Shown: positions 34,657 to 44,800, counted from the stretch's first letter. The stretch is 64,000 bases of DNA from Candidatus Gerdarchaeota archaeon (GCA_016840945.1 JAEORJ010000339.1:1-64000); one strand, 5' to 3'. Program-made: numbers and translations. The notes: generated from the sequence alone by a model not told the origin.

Positions 34657-35316
34657 TTGAAAAAAGAACATTACTTCACACAAGAAAATCGTGAAATGAA
34701 AATAAAAGAATGGAAAGAGATTTTATCTGAATATTATTCCTCAAAAAAGAAATTTAGATTTACTATCGAAAATACTGCTCTTTTAATAATAGATATGCAA
34801 GAGTACTTCCTAAATCCAAATTCTCATGCTTATGTGCCATCTTCACCAACAATTATTGATCCTATTTTACAACTAAAGGAAAAATTTCATGAGAAAAATA
34901 ATTTTGTTTGCTTTGTTCAATATGGTTTAGACACTAATTATAACTATGGTATGATGACTAAATGGTGGAAAGGATTGTTGACAAAAGAAGATCCACTTTT
35001 TGCATTATCACCAATTATGGAAGTTAAAAATGAACTTGTTATTGTAAAATCCACCTACGATTCATTTGTAGGGAATAACTTAGCTGATATTCTTAGTAAA
35101 TTAGGTTACAATAAAGTTGTTATTGTTGGTGTAACAACTCATTTATGTTGTGAATCGACAGCAAGAAGTGCTTTCGAATATGATATGGAAGTTTATTTAC
35201 CAATTGATTGTCTAGCATCTTATAATGAGGATTTACATATCAGTTCACTTAAAGTTGCCAGTCATGGATTTGGTATACCTATAACCAGTCAAGAAATCTT
35301 GGAGTCAATAAAATGA
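34657..35316 (+). CDS. isochorismatase-family cysteine hydrolase
   Basis: The 219-residue protein has the catalytic Asp in LLIIDMQEYF, the Lys in VKSTYDSF and the nucleophile in VTTHLCCEST, the Asp-Lys-Cys triad of isochorismatase/nicotinamidase-like hydrolases. A ~40-residue N-terminal extension precedes the fold. The TTG start at 34657 follows GAGGAATTTAA. Its stop overlaps the next gene's ATG (ATGA), so they are coupled. The substrate, an amide or a vinyl ether, is not evident. Confidence 0.84.
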   Translation: MKKEHYFTQENREMKIKEWKEILSEYYSSKKKFRFTIENTALLIIDMQEYFLNPNSHAYVPSSPTIIDPILQLKEKFHEKNNFVCFVQYGLDTNYNYGMMTKWWKGLLTKEDPLFALSPIMEVKNELVIVKSTYDSFVGNNLADILSKLGYNKVVIVGVTTHLCCESTARSAFEYDMEVYLPIDCLASYNEDLHISSLKVASHGFGIPITSQEILESIK

Positions 35317-36191
35317 ACACTTTAGAAACAACAGTTGCAATTATTGGGGGAGGTCCTGCTGGTTGTGCAACTGCATTACAATTGAAAAGAATGGATATTC
35401 CTTCTATACTTTTTGAAGAAAAGACTATAGGCGGATTAGCTATCAATGCTAATTTAATAGAAAATTTTCTTGGATTTCCCCAAGGTATTTCAGGTGAAGA
35501 ATTCGTCAAATTATTAGACCAGCAATTAGAAGCAAATGTTGTTGAAGTCGTTTTTGATAAAATTGAAAACGTTTCTTATGACAATACTAAATTTCATCTT
35601 TCTGGTATAAAGAAGAACTGTATTTGCGATTATCTTGTTATTGCTACTGGCACCAAACCTAAGAAAATAGATTATCCTAATAGTGATTTACTCGAGAGCA
35701 AAGGGAAATTATTTTATGAACCCAAAGATGTCCCTAAACGTTTGCGAAAGAATCATAAAATAGCTATTATCGGTGGTGGAGATGCAGCATTTGATTATGC
35801 AATTAATTTTTCTCAATTTGAGAACGAAGTAATGATAATACATCGTAGTGAAGATTTCAAATGTCTTCCATTACTCTATAATAGGGCAACTAATATTGAA
35901 GAAATTGAATTGTTGCCTTCTACCATAATCCATGATTTTCAATTATTTGATGATAAGGTGCAAATTAATTATGAAAACCATGAAAAGATAATTGTCGATT
36001 TTGTACTTGTTGCTATAGGACGCTTCCCTAATGATGATTTACTTACAAAATTACCAGTAAATGAACTAACAGATAGACTATTTGTAATTGGTGATATTAA
36101 AAACGACAAATATCGACAAATATCAATAACTGCTGGCGAAGGAATAAAATGTGCTATGGAACTTGCTAGTAAAATAAAATCTAAAATATGA
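35313..36191 (+). CDS. thioredoxin-reductase-like FAD/NAD(P) oxidoreductase without the CxxC pair
   Basis: A 292-residue two-dinucleotide-fold flavoprotein with FAD motif IIGGGPAGCA, the ATGTKPKK link, the NAD(P) motif IIGGGDAAFDYA and the final FVIGDIKNDKYRQIS segment, as in thioredoxin reductase. The redox CxxC that should lie just before the second GGGDAA motif is missing (the segment reads KLFYEPKDVPKRLRKN). It therefore cannot reduce thioredoxin in the usual way. It may act as an NAD(P)H:ferredoxin or flavin oxidoreductase and might supply electrons to the radical SAM protein two genes upstream (inference). Confidence 0.84.
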   Translation: MNTLETTVAIIGGGPAGCATALQLKRMDIPSILFEEKTIGGLAINANLIENFLGFPQGISGEEFVKLLDQQLEANVVEVVFDKIENVSYDNTKFHLSGIKKNCICDYLVIATGTKPKKIDYPNSDLLESKGKLFYEPKDVPKRLRKNHKIAIIGGGDAAFDYAINFSQFENEVMIIHRSEDFKCLPLLYNRATNIEEIELLPSTIIHDFQLFDDKVQINYENHEKIIVDFVLVAIGRFPNDDLLTKLPVNELTDRLFVIGDIKNDKYRQISITAGEGIKCAMELASKIKSKI

Positions 36192-36290
36192 TTATCATCT
36201 TATTGATTGTAATATATTTTATATAATATATTACCAATAACTGCTATTGTAAATTACTAATTATATACTAACTGTAAATTTGTGAGGGTT

Positions 36291-39200
36291 ATGTCTTCGG
36301 GAAAAAAACGATTTCAAAATGAAAAAACCGATAATGGAAAAGGAAAGGATAAGATTCCATTTTTTCAAAGAGTAGGTACCTTTGTTTCGAAGAATTATAA
36401 GTTCATACTAATTATTTGGTTTGTTATAGTTGGAGCTTGTATTTATCCCGCTCTTAGATTAAATAAAGTACTAAGTTATAATGAATTGGAATTTTTACCT
36501 GATGATTTAGACTATCATGAAGGTGAAGCAATTTACGATTCATTATTTCCATCAAACTCTACTGGTACCACAATAATAGTAATACAATCAATTATCCCAA
36601 TAGCTGCTGCGGAAAATATCCATTATATTGAAGAATTAACTACAAGGATTTTTGAGGAGTATGGTGATGTTATTTCTGAATTTCAAAGTGTACTAACAGT
36701 ATTAGACGCTTTTAATGCAACTTATTGGAATACAATCGAAAATTCAATCCCGATAGTAAACGAAACAATATATCCCTTAATTTTAACAGGATTAAATGAG
36801 ATAAATGAAACAAGAGATCTTTTAGATTATGCCTGGAAACAGATGGCTGATATTTATTTAATGACATGGTTCAATTTTTCTAGAACATACTATTATGGTC
36901 TATATAATTCAACTTTATTTGACACTGGCCCTGTACCTACAGTTTATGATATGATTGAACAAGCAACAAATTATTCCATAGGTCAATCAATTAGTACTGA
37001 TTATGTGGATACAGTATACAATACCATTAATACAGAACTATCAGAAAATACTCTCTTGAATGATTCAGTATTACACAATATTACTTTAACTTTAACAAAT
37101 GCTATACTATTTAATTCATTAGAAACCTCACTTGGATTGTCCCTTTCATCTTATAATGAATTAATTTATCCAAGTTTAGTTGAATATAATAGTTATTGGA
37201 ATCAGAGTTTCTACCAGCAGATTACTTCTTTAGGTACGCAAATAATTAATGGGACAAGTTACACTGATAACTATTACCAAAATACAACCTTAAATGATGC
37301 TTATCAAAGTCAAGAAGAAGTGTTATTATTACTAGAAAGTATAAATGAAACTGCTTATAGTAATCTCAATTTAAAATCAACTGTTTGTAACCTATCATTA
37401 AATATAATTGACATTTCAAGTTTAATCGCTGAGTTAGATATTAGTTTATTAGGTTACGAGGAAGAGCTAATAGCTGCAATAGATCCATTAATACCAATAA
37501 TTGTACAGGAAATCTATGATTTGGGTCCCAATCCCACTTCTGAGGAAATTATAATTTTAATTAACTCAGTTATAGATGATTTAATCAATGCTGTTATTGC
37601 TGTTTACCCACCACCGGAAGACATTATGGCTATACACTATTTATTAAGAAATTGGGTTTTAAGTAGTGATGGTTTAACAACTCTTATACTTATTTCATAT
37701 GATGCTTACAATAAAACAATTGATGAAATAGATGCTATGGTTAAGGAAACTGATGCTGGAATTGGAGCGTTAGCTTATGCTTTAGTTGATGAATTGAATT
37801 TACAAAGGACTAATGTCTACCATACTGGAGATCAAATGGTTACGGATGCTTGGGTTACTCAAGCTGAGGAGGATGCCCGTTTAATTGATATTTTCACTAT
37901 TATTTTTGTGTTAATAATTCTATTAATTATCTTTTGCAGTTTCATTGCTCCTATAATTCCTCTTATAGCTATTGGAGCATCAGTTGTTGTTTCAATGGCT
38001 TTTCTATGGCTCATATCATTTACTATGGATGTTCATTTCATGGCAACTTTGTTTCTTACTGTTACCTCACTTGGTGCAGGTGTTGATTACTGTATCTTTA
38101 TTTTCTCAAGATATAATGAGGAGCGTAAGAAAGGCTACAAAAAAGAAGAAGCTATTATTACTGCTGTAAGATACGCAGGTGAGTCAGTTTTCCATTCAGG
38201 TCTTACTGTAATTGTTGGTTTTGGTGCGATGATTATTCCTAACTTCCCATTGTTACGTATTCTTGGAATCTCAATGTGTATAGGTATAACTATTTCAATT
38301 ATTTCTGCATTATTGGTTGTTCCATCGATAATTTTGGTTTTAGGTGATGCAATTTGGTGGCCTAAATTCCTCCAAACAGCTTTTCGTCCACAAAAATGGT
38401 TTAAAAAGAAGAAAATTGAGGAACCTGTTAACGAAGCTATAGAAGAGAATCCTGATGGAAAACCAACATTAAAAATAAAGGATAATCATGAAAAGAAAGA
38501 ACCAAAAAAGAGGTTCATTATTCGTTTTGCTAATACTATTACCAAAAATGGTTTAACAATTACTATTTTAGCGTTTGTTGTAATTATCCCATTCATCTAT
38601 TTAACAGCAACTATGGATACTAGTACAGATTTTATGGGAATGCTGCCTAAAGATTTTGATGGAACATTAGGTAGAAATATTTTATCGGAGAATATGCCTG
38701 TAGGTGACCCAACTTCAATTAAACTTCTTCTCTATGATCTTCCTCTTAGTCCTTATGAGAAGATTATCCAGGATGAAATAAGTTTTCTTTGCTATCATAT
38801 CGAAAATGATATTGACGGTGTGGCAACAGTAACATCTTTGGTTAAACCATTTGGAGGTTCATTTGCATTTAATGATCCGCTGAATAATATTTTTGCTCAA
38901 TATAGTTTAGGTTTTATTGGTTCAGATAATCGTTCCACTATCATTGAAATCTATCTTTTCTATTCACCATATGCAAAAGAAACTGAATTGATTGTTAGTG
39001 AGCTACCTGAAACTGTTGAAGGAATCTTTGAATCTAGTGGTTTAACTACACTACAGCAAGGGAAAATTCATTGTCTAGGATATGCCCGAGCTTTATATGA
39101 AATCAAATTAGTAACGGACAAATCGTTTCCAATAGTATTACCAGTAGTCATCATAGGCGTTTATCTTGTTCTTTTCTTCTTATTTGGTTCTTATTTCACA

Positions 39201-39710
39201 CCACTAAGGTTGATTTTAACTATCGCTTTTAGTATCGTAATCACATTAGGTCTTCTGCAGCTTGTTTTTTCACTCGGATTCAATGTTCCGATTTTCTGGC
39301 TGTTACCACTGATGCTATTTTCAATACTGATGGGATTAGGCCTTGATTATGATATTTTCTTGGTTACTAGAATAAAGGAATATTATGACAAAGGCATGTC
39401 AAATAAAGAGGCAATAGCTCATGCCTTAGACCACACAGCTTCAATCATTACTTCATGTGGAACACTTATGGCTGCTGCTTATTCCTCTCTGTTAATATCT
39501 CAATTATGGCATTTGCGAGAATTAGGTTTTGCTTTTGCAATAGCGATAATATTAGATGCTACAATAATACGTTTAGTTTTTGTTCCAGCTGTTATGGTCT
39601 TAATGGAGAAATATAATTGGATTGGTCCAAAATTGCTAATGAAGCTAAGACATCAGCATCCAGAGTCACTAGAAAATAATGATAAAGATATAGTAGGTGA
39701 GATTGAATAA
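36291..39710 (+). CDS. MMPL/RND-superfamily membrane protein (paralogue 1)
   Basis: A giant 1139-residue protein with two halves of about six membrane spans each. Each half starts with one span followed by a large extracellular domain; the first is some 450 residues and rich in Asn, Tyr and Thr. Hallmarks are SLGAGVDYCIFIFSRYNEE in half one and MGLGLDYDIFLVTRIKEY in half two, with charged intramembrane residues. The N-terminal 35 residues and the loop between the halves are highly charged. The ATG at 36291 follows GTGA at five bases; the frame reaches a GTG at 36282. Family members export lipids or hydrophobic compounds. A paralogue lies at 47962-51615 on the other strand. Confidence 0.85.
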   Translation: MSSGKKRFQNEKTDNGKGKDKIPFFQRVGTFVSKNYKFILIIWFVIVGACIYPALRLNKVLSYNELEFLPDDLDYHEGEAIYDSLFPSNSTGTTIIVIQSIIPIAAAENIHYIEELTTRIFEEYGDVISEFQSVLTVLDAFNATYWNTIENSIPIVNETIYPLILTGLNEINETRDLLDYAWKQMADIYLMTWFNFSRTYYYGLYNSTLFDTGPVPTVYDMIEQATNYSIGQSISTDYVDTVYNTINTELSENTLLNDSVLHNITLTLTNAILFNSLETSLGLSLSSYNELIYPSLVEYNSYWNQSFYQQITSLGTQIINGTSYTDNYYQNTTLNDAYQSQEEVLLLLESINETAYSNLNLKSTVCNLSLNIIDISSLIAELDISLLGYEEELIAAIDPLIPIIVQEIYDLGPNPTSEEIIILINSVIDDLINAVIAVYPPPEDIMAIHYLLRNWVLSSDGLTTLILISYDAYNKTIDEIDAMVKETDAGIGALAYALVDELNLQRTNVYHTGDQMVTDAWVTQAEEDARLIDIFTIIFVLIILLIIFCSFIAPIIPLIAIGASVVVSMAFLWLISFTMDVHFMATLFLTVTSLGAGVDYCIFIFSRYNEERKKGYKKEEAIITAVRYAGESVFHSGLTVIVGFGAMIIPNFPLLRILGISMCIGITISIISALLVVPSIILVLGDAIWWPKFLQTAFRPQKWFKKKKIEEPVNEAIEENPDGKPTLKIKDNHEKKEPKKRFIIRFANTITKNGLTITILAFVVIIPFIYLTATMDTSTDFMGMLPKDFDGTLGRNILSENMPVGDPTSIKLLLYDLPLSPYEKIIQDEISFLCYHIENDIDGVATVTSLVKPFGGSFAFNDPLNNIFAQYSLGFIGSDNRSTIIEIYLFYSPYAKETELIVSELPETVEGIFESSGLTTLQQGKIHCLGYARALYEIKLVTDKSFPIVLPVVIIGVYLVLFFLFGSYFTPLRLILTIAFSIVITLGLLQLVFSLGFNVPIFWLLPLMLFSILMGLGLDYDIFLVTRIKEYYDKGMSNKEAIAHALDHTASIITSCGTLMAAAYSSLLISQLWHLRELGFAFAIAIILDATIIRLVFVPAVMVLMEKYNWIGPKLLMKLRHQHPESLENNDKDIVGEIE

Positions 39711-40010
39711 ACATTCGATGAGCTTTTAGACAGCAGGATGAATAAATAGAGTATAATCTATCAGCTTTAATCTTTTTATTCAAATTTCCAATTGATTGAC
39801 AAAATTACTTCAAATGTTTGTTTAATCGCTACTCTATGATTGATTTGGAAAAGATTAATAAAGCAATTTTTTCGATTTATTATTTCTTTAAACTTAAAGG
39901 GATTCTATTTTTTTTTATTTAACTATTATATAATAAAATTAATCTATTTTAAATTTATATAATCTAAGATTCATACAGAATTTTTTAAAGAATAATTTTT
40001 TTTGATTTTT
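39711..40010. other. 300-base intergenic region between the MMPL gene and the esterase
   Basis: AT-rich and without a usable reading frame. A weak hairpin, ATAGA with TCTAT (39746-39761), is followed by CAGCTTTAATCTTTTTATTC and may terminate the MMPL message. The right part is A/T-rich (TTTTTTTATTTAACTATTATATAAT) and may hold the esterase promoter. No RNA gene is visible. Confidence 0.35.
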
Positions 40011-41357
40011 ATGCATCTAGTAACCAAAGAAGCCATTAAAAGTCCTATTTTAAAGGATATACAACAACAAATAAGCATATCAGATGATTACGAAAAAATT
40101 ACCATACCTTTTTGGAGAAAAATGGCAAAAGAGCACACCCCCTTAATTGAGAAACTTGAAGAAGAACCCAATCATTATTTAGTAACATTTATTTTTCAAT
40201 ATTCAGGAAAAACAAAAGATATATTCGTTGATTGCTCCGCATTTGGAAAATTTTTTGAAAGAAAACAAATGGTTCATCTAAACCACTCGGATATTTATTA
40301 TAATTCAGTTTTTGTTCGCAATCAAACTCGAATATCTTATGAATTTTTATTTGGGGATATTAAAACACCTTTGTATCTAGAAGATTCATCCAAAGTGCGC
40401 GAAAATATATCAAAAGCGATTTGTGATCCTCTCAATAATAAAAAATTAAAAACAGGGAAAGATCATTATATTTCATATTTAGAAACTCCTGATTGTTTAA
40501 AACAAAAATGGTATGAACTAGAAGATTTAGGAGATTCTACGGAAAAAGGATGTGTAGAAGATTGGTTTATTCCAATAAAATCTCAAACGAAAGAAATTGA
40601 TAAAGAGAAAAAAGCTGAAAATAAGAATACAAAAGATAGTGAGGATTTAAAGGAAATTATAGAGCAACCAGTCCAAGTTTATTTGCCACCAGGATATAAA
40701 AAAGAAGGTCATTCCTATCCTGTAGGTATTTTTTTTGATGGAGCATGGTTGATGAGTCACGACTATTTTCATACAGAACATGTTTTCAATAAATTAATTC
40801 TAAAAGAAGCTATTCCTCCAATGATTTTTGTTTTAATTTACCATCTGAATCGAGACAAAGAGTTATGTGGGAATTCAGAATTTCAAGAGTTTGTAGTTAG
40901 GGAGTTAATTCCTCAATTACAAAATAAATATCCTGTTACCAAAGATCCCAAAAAAACAGTGATAGGAGGAATGAGTTTTGGAGGTTTAACTGCAATGGAT
41001 TTGGCTTTACATAATCCGCACATATTTGGAAAGGTTATAAGTCAATCAGGATCATTTTGGGTTGGAAAGAATGAATTCCGACAATATGAAGACCCAACCA
41101 GTCAGTATTTAATTTCAGAAGTTGTAAAAATGCCAAAAGTCGATCTTGATATCTTTATGGAGATTGGATTTTATGAAACCCCAGAATCTTTGTTTCAGAT
41201 GGCGAATCATTATTTTTCAAATTTACATATGCGAGATCTTTTGCTTGCTAAAGGATATAATGTAAAATTTCAAGAATTTAATGGAGACCATAATCCACTA
41301 CAATGGCGGGAATCCTTAGCTGAAGCATTAATCTTTTTAATGGGAAAAAAGAATTAG
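40011..41357 (+). CDS. enterochelin-esterase-like (Fes-type) alpha/beta hydrolase
   Basis: The 448-residue protein has an N-terminal beta-sandwich domain of ~200 residues (LVTFIFQYSGKTKDIF, TRISYEFLFGD), a lysine-rich linker, then an esterase D-type domain. That domain shows VQVYLPPGYK, the strand PVGIFFDGAWL, the nucleophile in IGGMSFGG and the histidine in NGDHNPLQWRESL. This two-domain layout is that of Fes. No signal peptide is present. Siderophore hydrolysis is possible but other esters are equally likely without iron-uptake genes nearby. The ATG at 40011 is preferred over a TTG nine bases upstream; neither has a clear ribosome site. Confidence 0.8.
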   Translation: MHLVTKEAIKSPILKDIQQQISISDDYEKITIPFWRKMAKEHTPLIEKLEEEPNHYLVTFIFQYSGKTKDIFVDCSAFGKFFERKQMVHLNHSDIYYNSVFVRNQTRISYEFLFGDIKTPLYLEDSSKVRENISKAICDPLNNKKLKTGKDHYISYLETPDCLKQKWYELEDLGDSTEKGCVEDWFIPIKSQTKEIDKEKKAENKNTKDSEDLKEIIEQPVQVYLPPGYKKEGHSYPVGIFFDGAWLMSHDYFHTEHVFNKLILKEAIPPMIFVLIYHLNRDKELCGNSEFQEFVVRELIPQLQNKYPVTKDPKKTVIGGMSFGGLTAMDLALHNPHIFGKVISQSGSFWVGKNEFRQYEDPTSQYLISEVVKMPKVDLDIFMEIGFYETPESLFQMANHYFSNLHMRDLLLAKGYNVKFQEFNGDHNPLQWRESLAEALIFLMGKKN

Positions 41358-41373
41358 TTTAATTTTCTTTTTT
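41345..41373. terminator. terminator hairpin after the esterase
   Basis: AAAAAAGAA pairs with TTCTTTTTT across an 11-base A/T loop that can extend the stem. It covers the end of the esterase gene and is followed by T-rich sequence; the gene downstream is convergent. Confidence 0.45.
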
Positions 41374-41429
41374 AGATTATTTATAACTTAGATTTTTCCC
41401 TCAAAATAAAGTTTAGATTTTATTTGTTA

Positions 41430-41717
41430 TTACTCTACATCCTGATTTATCTTTTTAGCATTTTCCGGCCAAATTCTTTCATCAACAGGTTGATAGCATT
41501 GATTACATTGGATTTTCTTGATCATTTCACCATTTTCTGTGTAGTGACAAGTTATATACAAACCAACATCACATAGATAATCCCAGTTACATTGTTTGCA
41601 ATAATAGTACTTTTTTGGTATGGTAGAATTAGGTGGCCAAGTGTAACCACTACAAGATAAACATAATTTTCTGCCATCACATTGTAAATGATTTCCACGA
41701 ACAGTCAAATATTTCAC
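41430..41717 (-). CDS. small Cys-rich (zinc-ribbon-like) protein
   Basis: A 95-residue protein with nine cysteines: Cys13, Cys19, Cys22, Cys40, Cys43, Cys49, Cys57, Cys71 and Cys74. They suggest two CxxC-based zinc sites (CLSC and CKQC, then CNQC). Tyr and Trp are abundant. There is no membrane span. The predicted role is nucleic-acid or protein binding; no family was recognised. The gene is monocistronic, opposite to the PPDK gene. Confidence 0.65.
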   Translation of the reverse strand: MKYLTVRGNHLQCDGRKLCLSCSGYTWPPNSTIPKKYYYCKQCNWDYLCDVGLYITCHYTENGEMIKKIQCNQCYQPVDERIWPENAKKINQDVE

Positions 41718-42064
41718 CCTTTTTCAATCTACTACTACATTCATAAGTACAAGTTAACGTTGTCTCTTTTTACAACACTATCATTAATTAATAATTTAGA
41801 TATCGGCATAAAATAAATCAAAATAGGCGAATATTAAATTATATCATTTTAATATCAAATATTTGCTTTCATAAAATAATCTTAGTTTCTAAAGAAAACG
41901 CCATTATCAGCAATAACATTCAAATCGTAATTCTTTTATTCAGTTAGTTTTGCCGATAAAGTGGATTTAGCATTTGATCTATAATCAAATTGCATATTCA
42001 ACACAAATGAAATTTAAAGAAATGAAATTTCAAATTTGTTAATTAATTAGGAGAAATTAGTAAA
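41718..42064. other. 347-base divergent intergenic region upstream of ppdK
   Basis: The region separates the Cys-rich gene from ppdK and holds no gene that I can support. Close to the ppdK start, AAATGAAATTT occurs twice (42005-42015 and 42020-42030, 15-base period). This repeat is followed by the ppdK ribosome site AGGAG (42049-42053). The repeats could bind a regulator, but A/T-rich repeats this short may be chance. Confidence 0.35.
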
Positions 42065-44770
42065 ATGGCCAAAAAATATGTCTATTCCTTCGAAGAAGGA
42101 AAAGCAGGTATGAAAGACCTGTTGGGCGGTAAAGGTGCTAACTTATCAGAAATGACTAATTTAGGTATCCCAGTACCACCAGGTTTTACAATTTCAACTG
42201 AAGCTTGTATAGAATATCTTGCAAGGAAAAAAGTTTTTCCAGATACTATGATGGAGCAAGTTGATAAAGCCCTATTAAATCTCGAAAAAAAGATGGGCAA
42301 GAAATTAGGTGATCCCAAAGATCCCTTATTAGTTAGTGTCCGAAGTGGTGCTAGAATTAGTATGCCAGGTATGATGGACACTGTTCTAAATCTTGGTTTA
42401 AATGATGAAGCAGTAAAAGGTTTAGCACAAATTTCCGAAGATGAACGTTTTGCTTATGATTCTTATAGACGTTTTATTATGATGTTCGGGGATGTTGTAA
42501 AAGGAGTCGAACGTAAGAAATTCGATAAAGCCCTTGAAGAGATGAAAAAGAAAAAAGGCATTAAAGCTGATGTAGATTTAGATACTAATGATTTAAAGCA
42601 ATTAGTCGAAGAATTCAAAGAAATCTACAAAAAAGATCAAGGTGTAGAATTCCCACAAGATCCCAAAGTACAACTGACAGATTCCATAAAAGCTGTTTTT
42701 GGTTCATGGAACAATGAACGAGCTATTAATTATCGAAATCATGAGGGTATTCCTCATGATATTGGTACAGCAGTCAATGTTCAAACAATGGTATATGGTA
42801 ATCTAGGGAAAAATAGTGCTACTGGTGTTGCATTCACAAGAAATCCCTCAAATGGTGTAAAAGAACGATTTGGTGAATATCTAGTTCAAGCACAAGGTGA
42901 AGATGTTGTTGCTGGTATTAGAACTCCAACCCCTATCTCTCAACTACAAAAAGATATGCCAGAGATGTATAAAACATTCAATGAAATTTGCGACAAATTA
43001 GAACAACACTACAAAGAGGTTCAAGATATCGAATTCACCATTCAACAAGGTAAGTTCTTCATGCTTCAAACCAGAACCGGTAAACGAACTGGTGTAGCAG
43101 CAGCAAAAATCGCTTTTGATTTAGTGCAAGAAGGAATGATTGATAAAAGAACAGCTGTTAGCAGAATCACCCCAAGAGATGTTGAAAACACTCTCTTCCC
43201 ACAAATCGTCTGGGAAAATCCAAAGCAAAAAACCTACACAAATGAGAAAGGTGAAGTCGTCAAGGCTCAAATTATTGCCAAAGGATTACCAGCAAGTCCT
43301 GGTGCTGCAGCCGGTATAGCAATGTTCACTGCGGATAAAGCAAAAGCAGCAGCTGATAAAGGAGCCAAAGTTATCTTAGTTAGTGAAGAAACTACCCCAG
43401 AAGATTTCCATGGTATGGCTGCTAGTCAAGGTATTATTACCGCTCGTGGAGGAATGACCTCTCATGCAGCAGTAGTTTCAAGACAAATCGGTACTACCTG
43501 TATCGCTGGTGCGGGTGATATCTCATCTATGCATATTTCCGAAACGACTCTTGAGGGTATGGATGGATTAAAAATCAATGAAGGCGAATGGTTAACCCTT
43601 GATGGTTTTGATGCTATCGCTTATATGGGTAAATTGCCATTGAAACAAGCTGAATTATCAAAGGAGATGGCTGCTATTCTTACTTGGGCTGATGAAATAG
43701 CCAAGAAGGAAGGCAAAGGATTCCATGTAAGAACCAACGCTGACAAACCGGATCAAACAAAAATTGCTATTGATTATGGAGCTTTAGGCATTGGTTTAAC
43801 CAGAACAGAGCATATGTTCATGGAGAAAGAACGATTACCAATCGTGCAAAAAATGATTCTCGCAAGAGATAGACCTGAAGAACGAAAGAAACATGTCTTT
43901 GATTTATTACCATTCCAAAGAGGCGACTTTGAAGGAATATTCAGAGAAGCAAAAGGTTACCCAGTGATTATCCGATTGATTGACCCACCATTACATGAAT
44001 TCTTACCAGATGAAATTGAATTACTTGAAAAAATCTGGAAAAATAATTTAGGAGAAGATTCAGAGGAAGCTAAACTTTTACGAGAAGTTCGAGCAACCAA
44101 AGAGGCAAATCCAATGATGGGTTTCAGAGGAGTTAGATTATGTCTAGGCATCCCTGAATTAATTGAAATGCAAGCAAGAGCTATTCTTGAAGCAGCTTCA
44201 AATGTAAATAAGGAAGGCAAGCCAGTCTATCCTGAAATCATGGTTCCAGTAGTCGGTTTTGCTAAAGAATTCATTCTCGCAAAAGACATTATCATGAAAG
44301 TCAAAGATGATGTTGAGAAAGAATCTGGTGTGAAATTAGACAAGTTCAAAATTGGTACAATGATTGAAGTTCCTCGTGCAGCCTTAGTTGCTGAAGAGCT
44401 TGCTAAAGCTGGTTGTCAATTCTTCAGTTTCGGTACCAATGACCTTCACCAAATGGGTCTAGGCTTCTCTCGAGATGATGCAGGTAAGTTCATTAACTTG
44501 TATATTGAACTTGGCATTATTGAACAAGATCCTTTTGTTTCTATAGAACAACATGGTATTGGTCAACTTATGGACATGACCGTTAAAGGTGGACACAAAG
44601 GCTACAAAGGTATTGAGATTGGAATTTGTGGGGAACAAGGTGGCGATCCCAAATCCATTGATTTCTGTTATCGTATTGGTTTAGATTATGTCAGTTGTTC
44701 ACCATTACGTGTTCCTGTAGCTCGTTTAGCTGCAGCTCATGCAGTTATCAATAACGGTTCACGAAAATAA
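42065..44770 (+). CDS. ppdK: pyruvate, phosphate dikinase
   Basis: The 901-residue enzyme interconverts pyruvate and phosphoenolpyruvate with ATP, phosphate, AMP and PPi. It shows GGKGANLSEM in the ATP-grasp domain, RSGARISMPGMMDT, QTRTGKRTG, the phosphorylated histidine in GGMTSHAAVVSR, and the C-terminal barrel motifs RTEHMF, PMMGFRG, FSFGTNDLHQM and GICGEQGG. Its length is typical of PPDK (not PEP synthase, ~800). AGGAG precedes the ATG by 11 bases. With aldolase, the permuted TIM and glycogen synthase in the window, it suggests a role in gluconeogenesis or a PPi-linked glycolysis. Confidence 0.95.
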   Translation: MAKKYVYSFEEGKAGMKDLLGGKGANLSEMTNLGIPVPPGFTISTEACIEYLARKKVFPDTMMEQVDKALLNLEKKMGKKLGDPKDPLLVSVRSGARISMPGMMDTVLNLGLNDEAVKGLAQISEDERFAYDSYRRFIMMFGDVVKGVERKKFDKALEEMKKKKGIKADVDLDTNDLKQLVEEFKEIYKKDQGVEFPQDPKVQLTDSIKAVFGSWNNERAINYRNHEGIPHDIGTAVNVQTMVYGNLGKNSATGVAFTRNPSNGVKERFGEYLVQAQGEDVVAGIRTPTPISQLQKDMPEMYKTFNEICDKLEQHYKEVQDIEFTIQQGKFFMLQTRTGKRTGVAAAKIAFDLVQEGMIDKRTAVSRITPRDVENTLFPQIVWENPKQKTYTNEKGEVVKAQIIAKGLPASPGAAAGIAMFTADKAKAAADKGAKVILVSEETTPEDFHGMAASQGIITARGGMTSHAAVVSRQIGTTCIAGAGDISSMHISETTLEGMDGLKINEGEWLTLDGFDAIAYMGKLPLKQAELSKEMAAILTWADEIAKKEGKGFHVRTNADKPDQTKIAIDYGALGIGLTRTEHMFMEKERLPIVQKMILARDRPEERKKHVFDLLPFQRGDFEGIFREAKGYPVIIRLIDPPLHEFLPDEIELLEKIWKNNLGEDSEEAKLLREVRATKEANPMMGFRGVRLCLGIPELIEMQARAILEAASNVNKEGKPVYPEIMVPVVGFAKEFILAKDIIMKVKDDVEKESGVKLDKFKIGTMIEVPRAALVAEELAKAGCQFFSFGTNDLHQMGLGFSRDDAGKFINLYIELGIIEQDPFVSIEQHGIGQLMDMTVKGGHKGYKGIEIGICGEQGGDPKSIDFCYRIGLDYVSCSPLRVPVARLAAAHAVINNGSRK

Positions 44771-44782
44771 TAGTAAAATAAG

Positions 44783-44800
44783 AAGACTCTTTTGAGTCTT
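44783..44800 (+). terminator. terminator after ppdK
   Basis: AAGACTC and GAGTCTT with loop TTTT, then TTCTTCATTCTTTTTT: a classic short hairpin plus T tract 13 bases after the stop. Confidence 0.65.

Noticed and set aside
36211..36232. Near-perfect 22-base A/T palindrome before the first MMPL gene
   Set aside because: It consists only of A and T in a very A/T-rich leader, so it is probably a promoter element or chance.
42005..42030. Two copies of AAATGAAATTT before ppdK as an operator
   Set aside because: The copies are short and A/T-rich; without comparison to relatives they cannot be told from chance.
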